Positions 15,603 through 23,119 of a stretch of 38,166 nucleotides of DNA are shown piece after piece. Position 1 is the first letter of the stretch; every line of letters starts with the position of its first letter. Position numbers and translations under genes: made by a program. Below the pieces are notes generated by a model. That model was not told where the DNA came from, searched no databases, and saw nothing but the letters and a program-made list of their open reading frames with translations. The stretch is from Oscillospiraceae bacterium. GTDB lineage: Bacteria > Bacillota > Clostridia > Oscillospirales > Oscillospiraceae. Location: positions 1 to 38,166 of the forward strand of contig JAFRDL010000064.1 of NCBI GenBank assembly GCA_017411265.1, given 5' to 3'.

Positions 15603-16030
15603 TCTGTGTCGGGAAGCTGAAGGAACGCTTCTATATCGACGCCTGCGACGAATACGACAAGCGTCTGCAGCGCTACTGCGCGCTGGAACGGCTGGAGCTG
15701 CCGGAGAGCGGCGATTTGGAGCGGGACGCCGCGGCGGTCCTGGGCCGGATCCCGGCGGGGTCCTTCGTGGTGGCCCTGTGTGTGGAGGGAAAACCGTATT
15801 CCAGCGAGGAGCTGGCCGCCCTTCTCTCGGAGCAGGCTCTCCAGGGAAGGAGCCGGGTGACCTTCCTGATCGGCGGGTCGGACGGGCTGTCGGACACAGT
15901 AAAAAAGGCTGCGGACGTGCGCCTGTCCATGTCGCGCATGACCTTCCCCCACCATCTGGCGCGGGTGATGGTCCTGGAACAGATCTATCGCGCCTTCAAC
16001 ATCCTTGGCGGCGGAAAGTATCATAAATGA
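15584..16030 (+). CDS. rlmH: 23S rRNA (pseudouridine1915-N3)-methyltransferase RlmH
   Basis: 148 residues, slightly shorter than the usual 155-160. SPOUT-fold methyltransferase: MLRIQLICVGKLKERFY at the start, FLIGGSDGLS (SAM knot), MTFPHHLARVMVLEQIYRAFNI, and the end GGGKYHK. It methylates pseudouridine 1915 in helix 69 of 23S rRNA. It overlaps the metallo-hydrolase gene by 19 nt and ends in ATGA with the next gene. Confidence 0.95.
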   Translation: MLRIQLICVGKLKERFYIDACDEYDKRLQRYCALERLELPESGDLERDAAAVLGRIPAGSFVVALCVEGKPYSSEELAALLSEQALQGRSRVTFLIGGSDGLSDTVKKAADVRLSMSRMTFPHHLARVMVLEQIYRAFNILGGGKYHK

Positions 16031-16371
16031 GGGACGGAACAACAATGGAGAATGTGAACGCCTCTGCGGAATGGGGCCGCCAGCTCCCCGGGGACCTGCT
16101 GGAGCGCTGGCCCCGGGACGAGGAGGGGCAGCTGGAAGCCCCGGTTTATCTCTGTCACCGCAAGGGACTGGATCTGGACGACACCATGCTCATTTCCCGC
16201 ATGGAGTCCTACGGCATCCCGTGCCTTCGGCAATATCCCAACAACGGCGAATTCGGAAAACTGATCCTGGGACTCAGCGGCACGGGGGTGGACATTTTCG
16301 TCCCCGCCTCGTTGTGGGCGGACGCCTGTGAACTGCTGAAGGAGCCCGAAGAATTATCTGAGGAGGAATAA
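16027..16371 (+). CDS. DUF2007-like small protein
   Basis: 114 residues if the overlapping ATG at 16027 is used; an in-frame ATG at 16045 (MENVNASAEW) after GAGGGACGGA is equally possible. The body (LDLDDTMLISRMESYGIPCLRQYPNNGEFGKLILGLSGTGVDIFVPASLWADACELL) has the pattern of DUF2007 'putative signal transducing' proteins: a helix that picks an element, a short strand with GIP, and a V-D-I-F-V-P-x-x-x-x-x-x-A ending. The function is unknown. Embedded between rlmH and the phosphohexomutase with almost no spacing. Confidence 0.65.
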   Translation: MRDGTTMENVNASAEWGRQLPGDLLERWPRDEEGQLEAPVYLCHRKGLDLDDTMLISRMESYGIPCLRQYPNNGEFGKLILGLSGTGVDIFVPASLWADACELLKEPEELSEEE

Positions 16372-16373
16372 CT

Positions 16374-18101
16374 ATGTCCTGGCGTGAAACCTACGAGGAA
16401 TGGCTCAATTCACCCGTTCTCAGCGAGGAGGAGTGGAAGGAGCTGGACGCCATCCGCGGCGACGACAAGGAGATCGAGGACCGGTTTTATGCTCCCCTGG
16501 TATTCGGCACCGCCGGCCTGCGGGGGGTCATGGGTCTCGGCACCAACCGGATGAATATCCACGTCATCCGCCACGCCACCCAGGCCTTTGCCGAACTGAT
16601 CGTGGCGGAGGGCCCGGAGGCCATGAAGCGGGGCGTCTGCGTCTGCTTTGACTGCCGGAACAACAGCGACGTGTTCGCCCGGGAGGCGGCGGCCATCATG
16701 GCGGCCAACGGCGTCCATGTGCGGATCTTCGAGTCCCTGCGCCCCACCCCCGAGCTGAGCTTCGCCATCCGGTACTACGGCGCCCAGGCGGGCATCAACG
16801 TCACCGCCAGTCACAACCCCAAGGAGTACAACGGCTACAAGGTCTACTGGTCCGACGGCGCCCAGCTGCCGCCCCAGCATGCCGAGCAGATCGCCGACAG
16901 GATGGCCCACTCCGACGTGTTCCGGGCGCCCCGGCGCATGGAGTTCGACGCGGCCGTTGCCCAGGGCCTGATCGAGACCCTGGGGGAGGAGACGGACGAG
17001 CTCTTCCTGGGCAACGTCATGGCGCAGGCGGTGAACCGGGAGATCGTGGCCAAGGTGGCGGACGATCTGCACATCGTCTACACCCCCTTCCACGGCTGCG
17101 GCTGGCACCTGGTGCCGGAGGCGCTCCGGCGTCTGGGCATCAAGCACCTCTATCCCGTAGAGGAGCAGATGGTGCTGGACGGAAACTTCCCCACCGTGAA
17201 GAGCCCCAATCCGGAGAACCCGGAGGGCTTTTATCTGGGCGTGGCGCTGGCCAAGAAGGTGAACAGCGATCTCATCATCGGCACCGACCCGGACTCCGAT
17301 CGGGTGGGCGTGCTGGCCCGGCGGGACGGGGAGTATATCCCCATTTCCGGCAACCAGATGGGCTGCCTGCTGCTGGACTACCTCATCCGGGCCCGGCGGG
17401 AGGCCGGCACCCTGCCGGAAAATGCGGCGGCCATCACCACCATCGTCTCCACCTCCATGGTGCGCCGCATCTGCGAGGTGAACGGCATCCACTTTGACGA
17501 GACCTTCACCGGCTTCAAGTTCATCGCCGAGAAGCTGGCGGAGTACAAGGCCGAGGGAAGCTATGAGTATATCCTGGGCTTCGAGGAGAGCTACGGCTAC
17601 ATGGTGGGCGACTACGTCCGGGACAAGGACGCCGTCACCGCCTCCATGCTCATCGCCGAAATGGCGGCGTACTACTTCGACCGGGGCATGACGCTGCTGG
17701 ACGCCATGGACGAGCTGTACGAGAAATACGGCTACTTCCGGGAGGAAACGCTGAACCTGTTCATGTACGGCGTGGACGGCCTGGGAGAGATGCGGGCCCT
17801 CATGGCCTCCCTCCGGGAGAATCCTCCTCAGGAGGTGGGCGGCGTCAAGGTGGAGCGCGTCCGGGACTACCAGAGCGGCGACATCCGCATCCCCGGCCTG
17901 GGCGTGGTGGGAAAGACCGCCATCTCCGGCAGCAACGTGCTGTATTTCGACCTGGCGGACGGCTCCGCCCTGGTGGTACGGCCCTCGGGCACCGAGCCCA
18001 AGATCAAAATGTACGTCCTCGCCCGTGACGCCACGGCGGAGGGCGCCATGGATAAACGCAGGCGTTTCGCGGACTTCGCCCGGGGCCTCTCCAAGGCCTG
18101 A
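16374..18101 (+). CDS. Alpha-D-phosphohexomutase (phosphoglucomutase/phosphomannomutase)
   Basis: 575 residues, the length of the PgcA/PGM2-like group. Order of motifs: GTAGLRGVMGLGTNRMN (phosphate entry), TASHNPKEYNG with catalytic Ser146, the magnesium loop DPDSDR at 305-310, GFEESYGYMVGDY (sugar loop) and RPSGTEPKIK (phosphate-binding loop). It interconverts hexose 1- and 6-phosphates, feeding cell-envelope sugars or glycogen. GGAGGA precedes the ATG at 16374, 2 nt after the previous stop. The context with murA fits precursor supply, although the exact hexose is not determined. Confidence 0.93.
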   Translation: MSWRETYEEWLNSPVLSEEEWKELDAIRGDDKEIEDRFYAPLVFGTAGLRGVMGLGTNRMNIHVIRHATQAFAELIVAEGPEAMKRGVCVCFDCRNNSDVFAREAAAIMAANGVHVRIFESLRPTPELSFAIRYYGAQAGINVTASHNPKEYNGYKVYWSDGAQLPPQHAEQIADRMAHSDVFRAPRRMEFDAAVAQGLIETLGEETDELFLGNVMAQAVNREIVAKVADDLHIVYTPFHGCGWHLVPEALRRLGIKHLYPVEEQMVLDGNFPTVKSPNPENPEGFYLGVALAKKVNSDLIIGTDPDSDRVGVLARRDGEYIPISGNQMGCLLLDYLIRARREAGTLPENAAAITTIVSTSMVRRICEVNGIHFDETFTGFKFIAEKLAEYKAEGSYEYILGFEESYGYMVGDYVRDKDAVTASMLIAEMAAYYFDRGMTLLDAMDELYEKYGYFREETLNLFMYGVDGLGEMRALMASLRENPPQEVGGVKVERVRDYQSGDIRIPGLGVVGKTAISGSNVLYFDLADGSALVVRPSGTEPKIKMYVLARDATAEGAMDKRRRFADFARGLSKA

Positions 18102-18137
18102 TCCCCGGGCCCGGCATCTCCAAGGAGGTATAGAGAC

Positions 18138-18722
18138 ATGAAAAGGATCCTTGCCATCGTTCTTGCCGCCGTACTGCTGTGCGCGGCTTTGGCGGGCTGC
18201 GGCGGCGGCAGCAAGACGTGGACCGGTAAACACGACGTGGAGATCACCATCGCCAATTTCGGCACCGTCACCGTGGAAGTAAACGCGGACGCCGCCCCCG
18301 AGACGGCCTCCAACTTCCTCAACCTCTGCAAGAAGGGCTTTTACAACAAGCAGACCATCTACCGGGCCATCAGCGGCTTCGCCGTGTACGGCGGCGACCC
18401 CAACAAGAACGGCACCGGCACCAACGGCGGCAACACCGTGCGGGGCGAGTTCACCTCCAACGGCTTCAACAACACCCTGTCCAACACCCGGGGCGCCATC
18501 GGCATGGCCCGGGATGTGAACAAGGACAGCGCCAGCTGCCGCTTCTACATCCTGCAGAGCGACCAGACCTTCCTGGACGGGGACTTCGCCGTGTTCGGGT
18601 ATGTGGTCACCGGCATGGACGTCATCGACCAGATCGCCTCCAGCGTTCCGGTCATCGGCTCGGACGGCTACATCGCCGAATCCAACCAGCCGGTGATCAC
18701 CTCCGTGAAGGTGGTCAACTGA
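18138..18722 (+). CDS. Cyclophilin-type peptidylprolyl isomerase lipoprotein
   Basis: 194 residues with a lipoprotein signal (AALAGC, Cys20) and a cyclophilin domain: VEITIANFGTVTVEVNADAAPETASNFLNLCKKGFYNKQTIYRAISGFAVYGGDP, then GAIGMARDVNKDSASCRFYILQ and FAVFGYVVTGMDVIDQIAS. The catalytic Arg is kept in IYRAI, but the usual QGGDP reads YGGDP and the SQFFI strand reads SCRFYI, so activity may differ. It probably helps fold exported proteins on the outer face of the membrane. AAGGAGG lies before the ATG. Last gene of the murA group, 36 nt after the mutase. Confidence 0.9.
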   Translation: MKRILAIVLAAVLLCAALAGCGGGSKTWTGKHDVEITIANFGTVTVEVNADAAPETASNFLNLCKKGFYNKQTIYRAISGFAVYGGDPNKNGTGTNGGNTVRGEFTSNGFNNTLSNTRGAIGMARDVNKDSASCRFYILQSDQTFLDGDFAVFGYVVTGMDVIDQIASSVPVIGSDGYIAESNQPVITSVKVVN

Positions 18723-18741
18723 CCCCCGGCACAAAACGGCT

Positions 18742-18775
18742 CCCCGGGGAGACATATTCTCCCCGGGGTCTCCTT
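18742..18775 (+). terminator. Terminator-like hairpin after the cyclophilin gene
   Basis: Perfect 11-bp GC-rich stem (18742-18752 / 18758-18768) with a CATAT loop. The following tract (TCTCCTTAT) is only partly T-rich. Confidence 0.6.
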
Positions 18776-18843
18776 ATACTTGTGACAGAGTCCATGCGAT
18801 TCTCGGCGCCTTCGGCCCGATGAAAGGATTACGGAGGAACACC

Positions 18844-19416
18844 ATGAAAAAAGCCATGACACGGCTCCTGCTCTGGCTGCTGACGCTTCTGCTTCTGGCC
18901 GCCCCGGTCACCGCCCTGGCTGCGGACACGGACGGGACGGAGAAGGGAAACGTCTCGGCGGAGGAGGAAATGATGGAACAGGCCCGGGACATTTTCACCC
19001 GGGTCGCGGAGCAGATCCGCACCCAGGGCACGGATCTCTGGGAGGGGTTCCGGGCGGTGATCTCGGAGATCGATGTTGAAGAGCTCATGACCCGTCTGAA
19101 GAACACCTTCCAGGGCACCCGGGACCTTACCGACGAGCAGCTCCGGGAGAAGATCCGCACCGTGGCGGAGGAGACCCATCTGGACCTCACCGACGCCCAG
19201 GTGGATCGGCTTGTGAAGCTCTGCCGCCAGCTGGAGAAGCTCAACATCGACGACCTTCGCCAAAAGGTGGAGGACTGGCGCTCCAACACCGAAAAGCTGG
19301 AGGACATCAAGGACACGGCGGAGGACGTGGGGGAGACCGCCGGGGAGTTTTTCCGGTCCCTGACGTCGTTTTTCCGGCGGGTGGGGGACCTGGTCTCCGA
19401 CCTCCTGGGAGGATGA
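18844..19416 (+). CDS. Secreted helical protein of unknown function
   Basis: 190 residues from the ATG at 18844, which follows CGGAGGA; an earlier in-frame ATG at 18820 lacks a site. A Sec signal peptide (LLLWLLTLLLLAAPVTALA, cleavage near residue 28) precedes a charged, almost wholly alpha-helical body with segments such as LTDEQLREKIRTV and LTDAQVDRLVKLCRQLEKLNID. That last segment weakly recalls DUF1002 proteins. The C-terminal part (FFRSLTSFFRRVGDLVSDLLGG) looks amphipathic. Single-gene unit between two hairpins. No function can be given. Confidence 0.7.
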   Translation: MKKAMTRLLLWLLTLLLLAAPVTALAADTDGTEKGNVSAEEEMMEQARDIFTRVAEQIRTQGTDLWEGFRAVISEIDVEELMTRLKNTFQGTRDLTDEQLREKIRTVAEETHLDLTDAQVDRLVKLCRQLEKLNIDDLRQKVEDWRSNTEKLEDIKDTAEDVGETAGEFFRSLTSFFRRVGDLVSDLLGG

Positions 19417-19448
19417 TACCGCGCCCATTTATTCAAAGCGCCATCGGC

Positions 19449-19486
19449 AAAAGGACGGACACAGGATCCGTCCTTTTGCTTTTTCT
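19449..19486 (+). terminator. Terminator after the secreted helical protein
   Basis: Perfect 11-bp stem AAAAGGACGGA / TCCGTCCTTTT (19449-19459 / 19467-19477), followed by GCTTTTTCTCTC. Confidence 0.88.
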
Positions 19487-19498
19487 CTCTGGTTGTGC

Positions 19499-19527
19499 GT
19501 GACATTCCCCGCGCGTTGTGGTATGCT
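19499..19527 (+). promoter_or_regulatory. Promoter of the DUF6273-degV pair
   Basis: GTGACA (19499-19504), 17-bp spacer, TATGCT (19522-19527), about 45 nt before the ATG at 19577. Confidence 0.5.
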
Positions 19528-19576
19528 GTCAAAGAGTCCGGCCCTGTCCGGAAAAAACGGCAAGGAGAGAGCAATC

Positions 19577-20305
19577 ATGAAGCGTCAAGCACGGTTTTCC
19601 CGATGGATCTGTCTTGTTCTGGTTTTGGCCATGGCGTTCACCTCCGGTTTTGCCTTTACCTCCAGCAAGGGGGGCGGCAGCGAGAAGAGCCCCTTTTCCG
19701 ATGTGAGGAAGGGGGATATCGTTTCCTTCGGTTCCTTTGAGCAGGATGATCTGACCCGGAACGGGGCGGAGCCCATCGAGTGGATCGTACTGGCGGTGGA
19801 GGGCGACCAGGCCCTGCTCCTAAGCCGGTACTGCCTGACCTGCATGAGCTTCAACGGCACCGGCCGGGGCGGTGTAACCTGGGAGGACAGCGATCTCCGG
19901 GAGTGGCTGAACGAGGAGTTCTACGAGGACGCCTTCTCCGACGCGGAGAAGGACTGGATCTATCTCACCGATGTTTCCAACGGCCGGGCGGATTACGGCG
20001 CCCACAAGAACGACACCCAGGACCGCCTGTTCGTGCTCAGCGCCGTGGAGGTGAGGGACTATCTCACCAGCAAAAAGCTCTGCGCCGCCGAGCCCACGGA
20101 GTATGCCCTGGCGGAGGGGATCCAGCAGAACAAGAACAACAAGTGCAGCTGGTGGTGGCTGCGCACCAACGGCAAGGACAAGGATCGGATCATCGTGATG
20201 TTCTCCAGCGGCTCGCTGAGCTCGGAGGGCAGCCACAAGCACGTGACCGACAAGGTGGGCGGCGTCCGGCCCGCCATGTGGGTCAGCATCGACGGCAAGG
20301 CATAA
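19577..20305 (+). CDS. Exported DUF6273 domain protein
   Basis: 242 residues from the ATG at 19577 (AAGGAG upstream). A signal sequence (WICLVLVLAMAFTSGFAF) leads to a DUF6273-type domain: KGDIVSFGSFEQDD, EPIEWIVLAVEGDQALLLSRYCL, WEDSDLREWLNEEFYEDAFSDAEKDWIYLTDV, WWWLRTNGKDKDRIIVM and GGVRPAMWVSI. This C-type-lectin-like fold is very common in exported proteins of gut Clostridia; its role is unknown. An unusual track of Asn/Lys (QQNKNNKCSWWW) sits before the core tryptophans. Ends 29 nt before degV, so probably co-transcribed. Confidence 0.8.
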   Translation: MKRQARFSRWICLVLVLAMAFTSGFAFTSSKGGGSEKSPFSDVRKGDIVSFGSFEQDDLTRNGAEPIEWIVLAVEGDQALLLSRYCLTCMSFNGTGRGGVTWEDSDLREWLNEEFYEDAFSDAEKDWIYLTDVSNGRADYGAHKNDTQDRLFVLSAVEVRDYLTSKKLCAAEPTEYALAEGIQQNKNNKCSWWWLRTNGKDKDRIIVMFSSGSLSSEGSHKHVTDKVGGVRPAMWVSIDGKA

Positions 20306-20334
20306 TACTTAAATAAATATTTCAGGAGAAAAAC

Positions 20335-21216
20335 ATGGACTACATCATCGCTACATCCTCCACTTCGGATTTGCCCCGCACCTGGCTGGAGGAGCATCAG
20401 ATCCCCTTTATCCCCTACAGCTACACCGTGGGGGAGACCCTGTGCGAGGACGATTGCCGGGAGGAGACCCGGACCGCCGTTTACCGGGGGATGCGGGAAG
20501 GAGATCTGCTGAAGACCTCCATGATCAATGAATTTGTCTACTATGACTTTTTCAAGGATCTGCTGGACACCGGCAAGGACGTGATCTTCCTGGATATGTC
20601 CCAGAAGATGTCCGTGAGCTTTGTGAACGCCAACGCGGCGGCAAAAAAGCTGCGGGAGGAATACCCGGCGCAGAGGCTGTACGTGATGGATACCCTGTGC
20701 ATCTCCGGGGGCTTGGGGACGCTGGTGGAAAACATGGTCCGCCGGGCCGAGGACGGCATGAGCTTTGAGGACGTGGTCGCCTGGGGCGAGGCAAACAAGC
20801 TGAAGATCGCCCACCGGTTCACGGTGGACGACCTGAAATACCTGAAGGCCGGCGGCCGGGTATCCAACGCCTCCGCTCTGGTGGGCTCCATCCTGGACAT
20901 CAAGCCGGTGCTGTACGTGCCCGACGGGGGCACGCTGGACGTGGCCCAGAAGGTCCGGGGCCGGAAGAAAGCGCTGCGGGCCATTGTCGACGGCGTGCTC
21001 CACGATCTGTCTGAGATCGACCCTGCGGGCCTGGAGATCCACATCCTCCAGGCAGACTGCGTGGCCGACGCCGAGTTCGTCCGGGATGAGATCCTGAAGG
21101 TGTATCCCCAGATCGGCCGTGTCACCATCACCGGACTGGGCGTGGTCATCGGCGCCCACTGCGGACCGGGTCTGCTGACGATCTTCTACCTCTGCGCGGG
21201 ACGCCGGCCCACCTGA
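20335..21216 (+). CDS. DegV-family fatty-acid-binding protein
   Basis: 293 residues, typical for DegV. N-terminal IIATSSTSDLPRTWLEEHQIPFIPYSYTVG; then EGDLLKTSMIN (lipid-headgroup Thr-Ser), DMSQKMSVSF, DTLCISGGLGTLV, FTVDDLKYLKAGGRVSNASALVGSILDIKPVLYV, and GAHCGPGLLTIFY near the end. The N-terminal DSTSDL of the family reads TSSTSDL. Family members bind fatty acids and some act as FakB partners of the fatty acid kinase FakA for phospholipid synthesis. No fakA is next to it. CAGGAG precedes the ATG. Confidence 0.93.
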   Translation: MDYIIATSSTSDLPRTWLEEHQIPFIPYSYTVGETLCEDDCREETRTAVYRGMREGDLLKTSMINEFVYYDFFKDLLDTGKDVIFLDMSQKMSVSFVNANAAAKKLREEYPAQRLYVMDTLCISGGLGTLVENMVRRAEDGMSFEDVVAWGEANKLKIAHRFTVDDLKYLKAGGRVSNASALVGSILDIKPVLYVPDGGTLDVAQKVRGRKKALRAIVDGVLHDLSEIDPAGLEIHILQADCVADAEFVRDEILKVYPQIGRVTITGLGVVIGAHCGPGLLTIFYLCAGRRPT

Positions 21217-21258
21217 ACGGATGCCTCCTGCCCCGCGGACCCTGCCTGGAAGAACAAT

Positions 21259-21300
21259 AAACGGCGCGACCGGCTTTCCGGTCGCGCCGTTTTGCTTTTT
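21259..21300 (+). terminator. Terminator after degV
   Basis: Perfect 15-bp stem (21259-21273 / 21278-21292), CTTT loop, followed by TGCTTTTT. Confidence 0.93.
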
Positions 21301-21365
21301 CGTTCCGGGACCGGATGCGGGAACCGATGCCCTCTTTTGAACAAAAATCAACTCAAAATAGAAAT

Positions 21366-21393
21366 AATTCGTTTTTCCCGTTATTTACGAATT
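21366..21393. promoter_or_regulatory. Candidate XRE operator
   Basis: Inverted repeat AATTCGT (21366-21372) and ACGAATT (21387-21393), half-site centres 21 bp apart, i.e. two helical turns. The right half overlaps the -35 and spacer of the promoter below, as expected for autorepression. Confidence 0.5.
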
Positions 21394-21412
21394 CTTCGCT
21401 TTGCGCTATGAT
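21384..21412 (+). promoter_or_regulatory. Promoter of the XRE regulator gene
   Basis: TTTACG (21384-21389), 17-bp spacer, TATGAT (21407-21412). Confidence 0.55.
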
Positions 21413-21448
21413 GCTGTCGAAGGCGAAAAACGACACGGGGAGGACGAC

Positions 21449-21991
21449 ATGGACACACTGAAGATCGGACGATACATCAAGTCTCTGCGAAAGAGCGCGG
21501 GGATGACGCAGAAGGACCTGGCGGAGAAGATGAACATTTCCTTTCAGGCCGTCTCCAAATGGGAGAACGGCGACGCGCTTCCCGACACGGGGCTCCTCCT
21601 GGATCTGTGCGATGCGCTGGGCACGACGGCGGACAAGCTGCTCAACGGAGGATGTCTCGCGGCGGTGGAACGCAGACGGATGCGGCTGGAGGACGTGGTT
21701 GCGGGCTTTGAGTACCTGGAAAGGATCGGAACGCTTTTCGGCGAAGACTGCACGTTTTTCACCGGCATGATCAAGGGCATCAACGACTCCATGAATATGG
21801 ATGTTCTGGCGTATCTGAAGGACCCCGTGACCAGGGAGGTCCTGTACGCGGAGGTCCTGATTCAGGGGATCCTTTCCGGCCGGACCGTGGATATGGACGA
21901 GATCGAGAGGACCTTCCGAAACAGGCATATGACCGAGACGATCCGGCGATATATCGCAAAAGCAAACGGGACCCCTGAAACGACGGCATAG
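21449..21991 (+). CDS. XRE-family transcriptional regulator
   Basis: 180 residues. The helix-turn-helix domain occupies residues 5-60: IGRYIKSLRKSAGMTQKDLAEKMNISFQAVSKWENGDALPDTGLLLDLCDALGTTADKLLNGG, with the typical SFQAVSKWENG recognition helix. The remaining 120 residues are helical with no family I recognise and may bind a ligand or mediate dimers. GGGGAGGA precedes the ATG at 21449. Single-gene unit convergent with ohrR. Probably controls its own promoter (see the inverted repeat at 21366-21393). Confidence 0.88.
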   Translation: MDTLKIGRYIKSLRKSAGMTQKDLAEKMNISFQAVSKWENGDALPDTGLLLDLCDALGTTADKLLNGGCLAAVERRRMRLEDVVAGFEYLERIGTLFGEDCTFFTGMIKGINDSMNMDVLAYLKDPVTREVLYAEVLIQGILSGRTVDMDEIERTFRNRHMTETIRRYIAKANGTPETTA

Positions 21992-22010
21992 TCGTTGCAG
22001 AGATCCCGTT
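21965..22010 (+). terminator. Possible nested hairpin at the end of the XRE gene
   Basis: Outer arms AACGGGA (21965-21971) / TCCCGTT (22004-22010) enclose an inner AACGAC / GTCGTT stem (21979-21984 / 21991-21996) that spans the stop codon. No U-run follows, so termination is doubtful. Confidence 0.35.
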
Positions 22011-22061
22011 CGGGTTTCGGCTGCGGCTGTGTATGACAGCGGCTCTTTCGGACGGATCGGC

Positions 22062-22496
22062 CTACCGCAGTCCGTCCAGGACCCGGCAGAGCAGGGTGCG
22101 CAGCTGCTCCGTCTCCTCCGGCTCCAGGCAGACGCAGCAGCCCGCCCGGGCGGGAATGCCGGCGGCCCGGTCCCGGAGACGCTCCCCCTCCGGCGTGAGG
22201 GAGAGGACCACGCTGCGCTCGTCGCTGTCGCTGCGCCGGCGGGAGACGTATCCCTTGTTCTCCAGCTTTTTCAGCACCGGGGTGAGCGTGCCGGAGTCCA
22301 GCCACAGGCAGTCTCCCAGCTCCCGGACCGTCAGTTCCTGTTTCTCCCAGAGCGCCGTCATGGCGATGAACTGGGTGTAGGTGAGATCCAGCGGATCCAG
22401 CAGGGGACCGTACCGGCGCACGATCTCCTTGGCACAGGCGTACAGAGGGAAGCAAAGCTGGTTTTCCAGCCGAAGATCGGCGTACTTCTCATCCAT
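22062..22496 (-). CDS. ohrR: OhrR-type organic hydroperoxide sensor (MarR family)
   Basis: 144 residues starting MDEKYADLRLENQLCFPLYACAKEIVRRYGPLL. The peroxide-sensing Cys15 and the two tyrosines that hydrogen-bond to it, Tyr29 and Tyr40, fall at the same numbers as in Bacillus subtilis OhrR. The winged helix is complete (LTVRELGDCLWLDSGTLTPVLKKLENKGYVSRRRSDSDERSV). Oxidation of Cys15 by organic peroxides releases DNA. An extra Cys21 and later cysteines (CCVC) could allow disulfide switching. GGAGGATCGAATC leads to the ATG at 22496. It follows the PPOX gene on the same strand, and no ohr peroxidase gene is adjacent. Confidence 0.88.
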   Translation of the reverse strand: MDEKYADLRLENQLCFPLYACAKEIVRRYGPLLDPLDLTYTQFIAMTALWEKQELTVRELGDCLWLDSGTLTPVLKKLENKGYVSRRRSDSDERSVVLSLTPEGERLRDRAAGIPARAGCCVCLEPEETEQLRTLLCRVLDGLR

Positions 22497-22509
22497 GATT
22501 CGATCCTCC

Positions 22510-22529
22510 GGGGCCGCGTCCGCGGCCCC
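22510..22529. other. GC hairpin just before ohrR
   Basis: GGGGCCGC / GCGGCCCC around GTCC, immediately upstream of the ohrR Shine-Dalgarno on the minus strand. It may lower ohrR expression relative to the PPOX gene or protect the PPOX mRNA end. No U-run in the minus direction. Confidence 0.45.
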
Positions 22530-22549
22530 GTTTGGTTTCCGGAAGCGCC

Positions 22550-22942
22550 TCAGAAGGACACGGTCCGGGGAGGAGCGGTGAAGGAGGCGAAGGTGGCCTT
22601 GCCGTCCTTCAGCCAGAACACCGCGGAGTTGCCGTCGCCCGGGGTATACATGGCCCGGAGATGGGGATAGCCCTGCAGCATGTGCTCCTGGGCGTCCACG
22701 TCGTCGTCCCACACGGCGGTGGCGGCCACCCGGAGCCAGGTCTGGCCGTCAAAGGCGCACAGCTCCACCTTCGGGTTGGCCAGCATCTGCTTGGCCACGT
22801 CCTTGGAGAGCCCTGTCTGGATGTAGAGCCGGTCCTTGTAGATGTCGATGGTGCCGAAGGGCCGTACCCGGGGCTGATCCCCCTCCCCGGTGGCCAGGTA
22901 GTAGGCGCCGCATTTTTTCAGAAAATCATAGATCTCCTGCAT
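22550..22942 (-). CDS. Pyridoxamine 5'-phosphate oxidase-family flavin protein
   Basis: 130 residues. Split-barrel flavin-binding fold of the short PPOX class: YDFLKKCGAYYLATGEGDQPRVRPFGTIDIYKDRLYIQTGLSKDVAKQMLANPKVELCAFDGQTWLRVAATAVWDDD, with the usual R-V-R-P-F-G strand. Such small proteins bind FMN or F420-like cofactors and may act as reductases; the substrate is unknown. The ATG at 22942 follows GGAGG at 8-nt spacing; a longer in-frame reading to 23011 lacks a site. It is upstream of ohrR on the same strand behind a promoter overlapped by an OhrR-like box, so it is probably peroxide-inducible. Confidence 0.85.
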   Translation of the reverse strand: MQEIYDFLKKCGAYYLATGEGDQPRVRPFGTIDIYKDRLYIQTGLSKDVAKQMLANPKVELCAFDGQTWLRVAATAVWDDDVDAQEHMLQGYPHLRAMYTPGDGNSAVFWLKDGKATFASFTAPPRTVSF

Positions 22943-23016
22943 GATAAAAACCTCCTGCATGTATTTGTTGTATTTGTCCTCGCGGATGCCGGGGGAAGGT
23001 TTTCCCCTCAAGCCGC

Positions 23017-23031
23017 CGCAATTAAATTGTA
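23017..23031. promoter_or_regulatory. OhrR-box-like operator
   Basis: The core CAATT-A-AATTG (23019-23029) is a perfect inverted repeat. The 15-bp site read on the minus strand matches the remembered B. subtilis OhrR half-operator TACAATTNAATTGTA at 13 of 15 positions. It overlaps the -10 of the PPOX-ohrR promoter. Confidence 0.7.
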
Positions 23032-23053
23032 AACGATTTAGTTATCTTGTCAA
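23026..23053 (-). promoter_or_regulatory. Promoter of the PPOX-ohrR operon
   Basis: Minus-strand TTGACA (23053-23048), a 16-bp spacer and TACAAT (23031-23026). Confidence 0.7.
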
Positions 23054-23065
23054 GGTTTTGGGATG

Positions 23066-23095
23066 AAAAACCCCCGCCGCAGATTCCGGCAGGGG
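23066..23095 (-). terminator. Terminator of the zinc-ribbon membrane protein gene
   Basis: On the minus strand, a 9-bp stem (23095-23087 with 23072-23080 side, one G-U pair) followed by five T (23070-23066). It separates this gene from the PPOX-ohrR unit. Confidence 0.75.
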
Positions 23096-23119
23096 AGAGA
23101 GCTTTTCGATGAACGGCGG

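Noticed and set aside
16410..18755. A 781-codon open frame on the minus strand opposite the phosphohexomutase and cyclophilin genes
   Set aside because: It is a shadow of GC-rich codon use: His/Gly/Val/Ala-rich, no recognisable domain, no ribosome site, and it covers two well-identified plus-strand genes.
23019..23053. Considered as a general AT-rich promoter only
   Set aside because: The perfect CAATT-A-AATTG and its match to the OhrR box, next to an ohrR gene, is better explained as an operator; kept as such.
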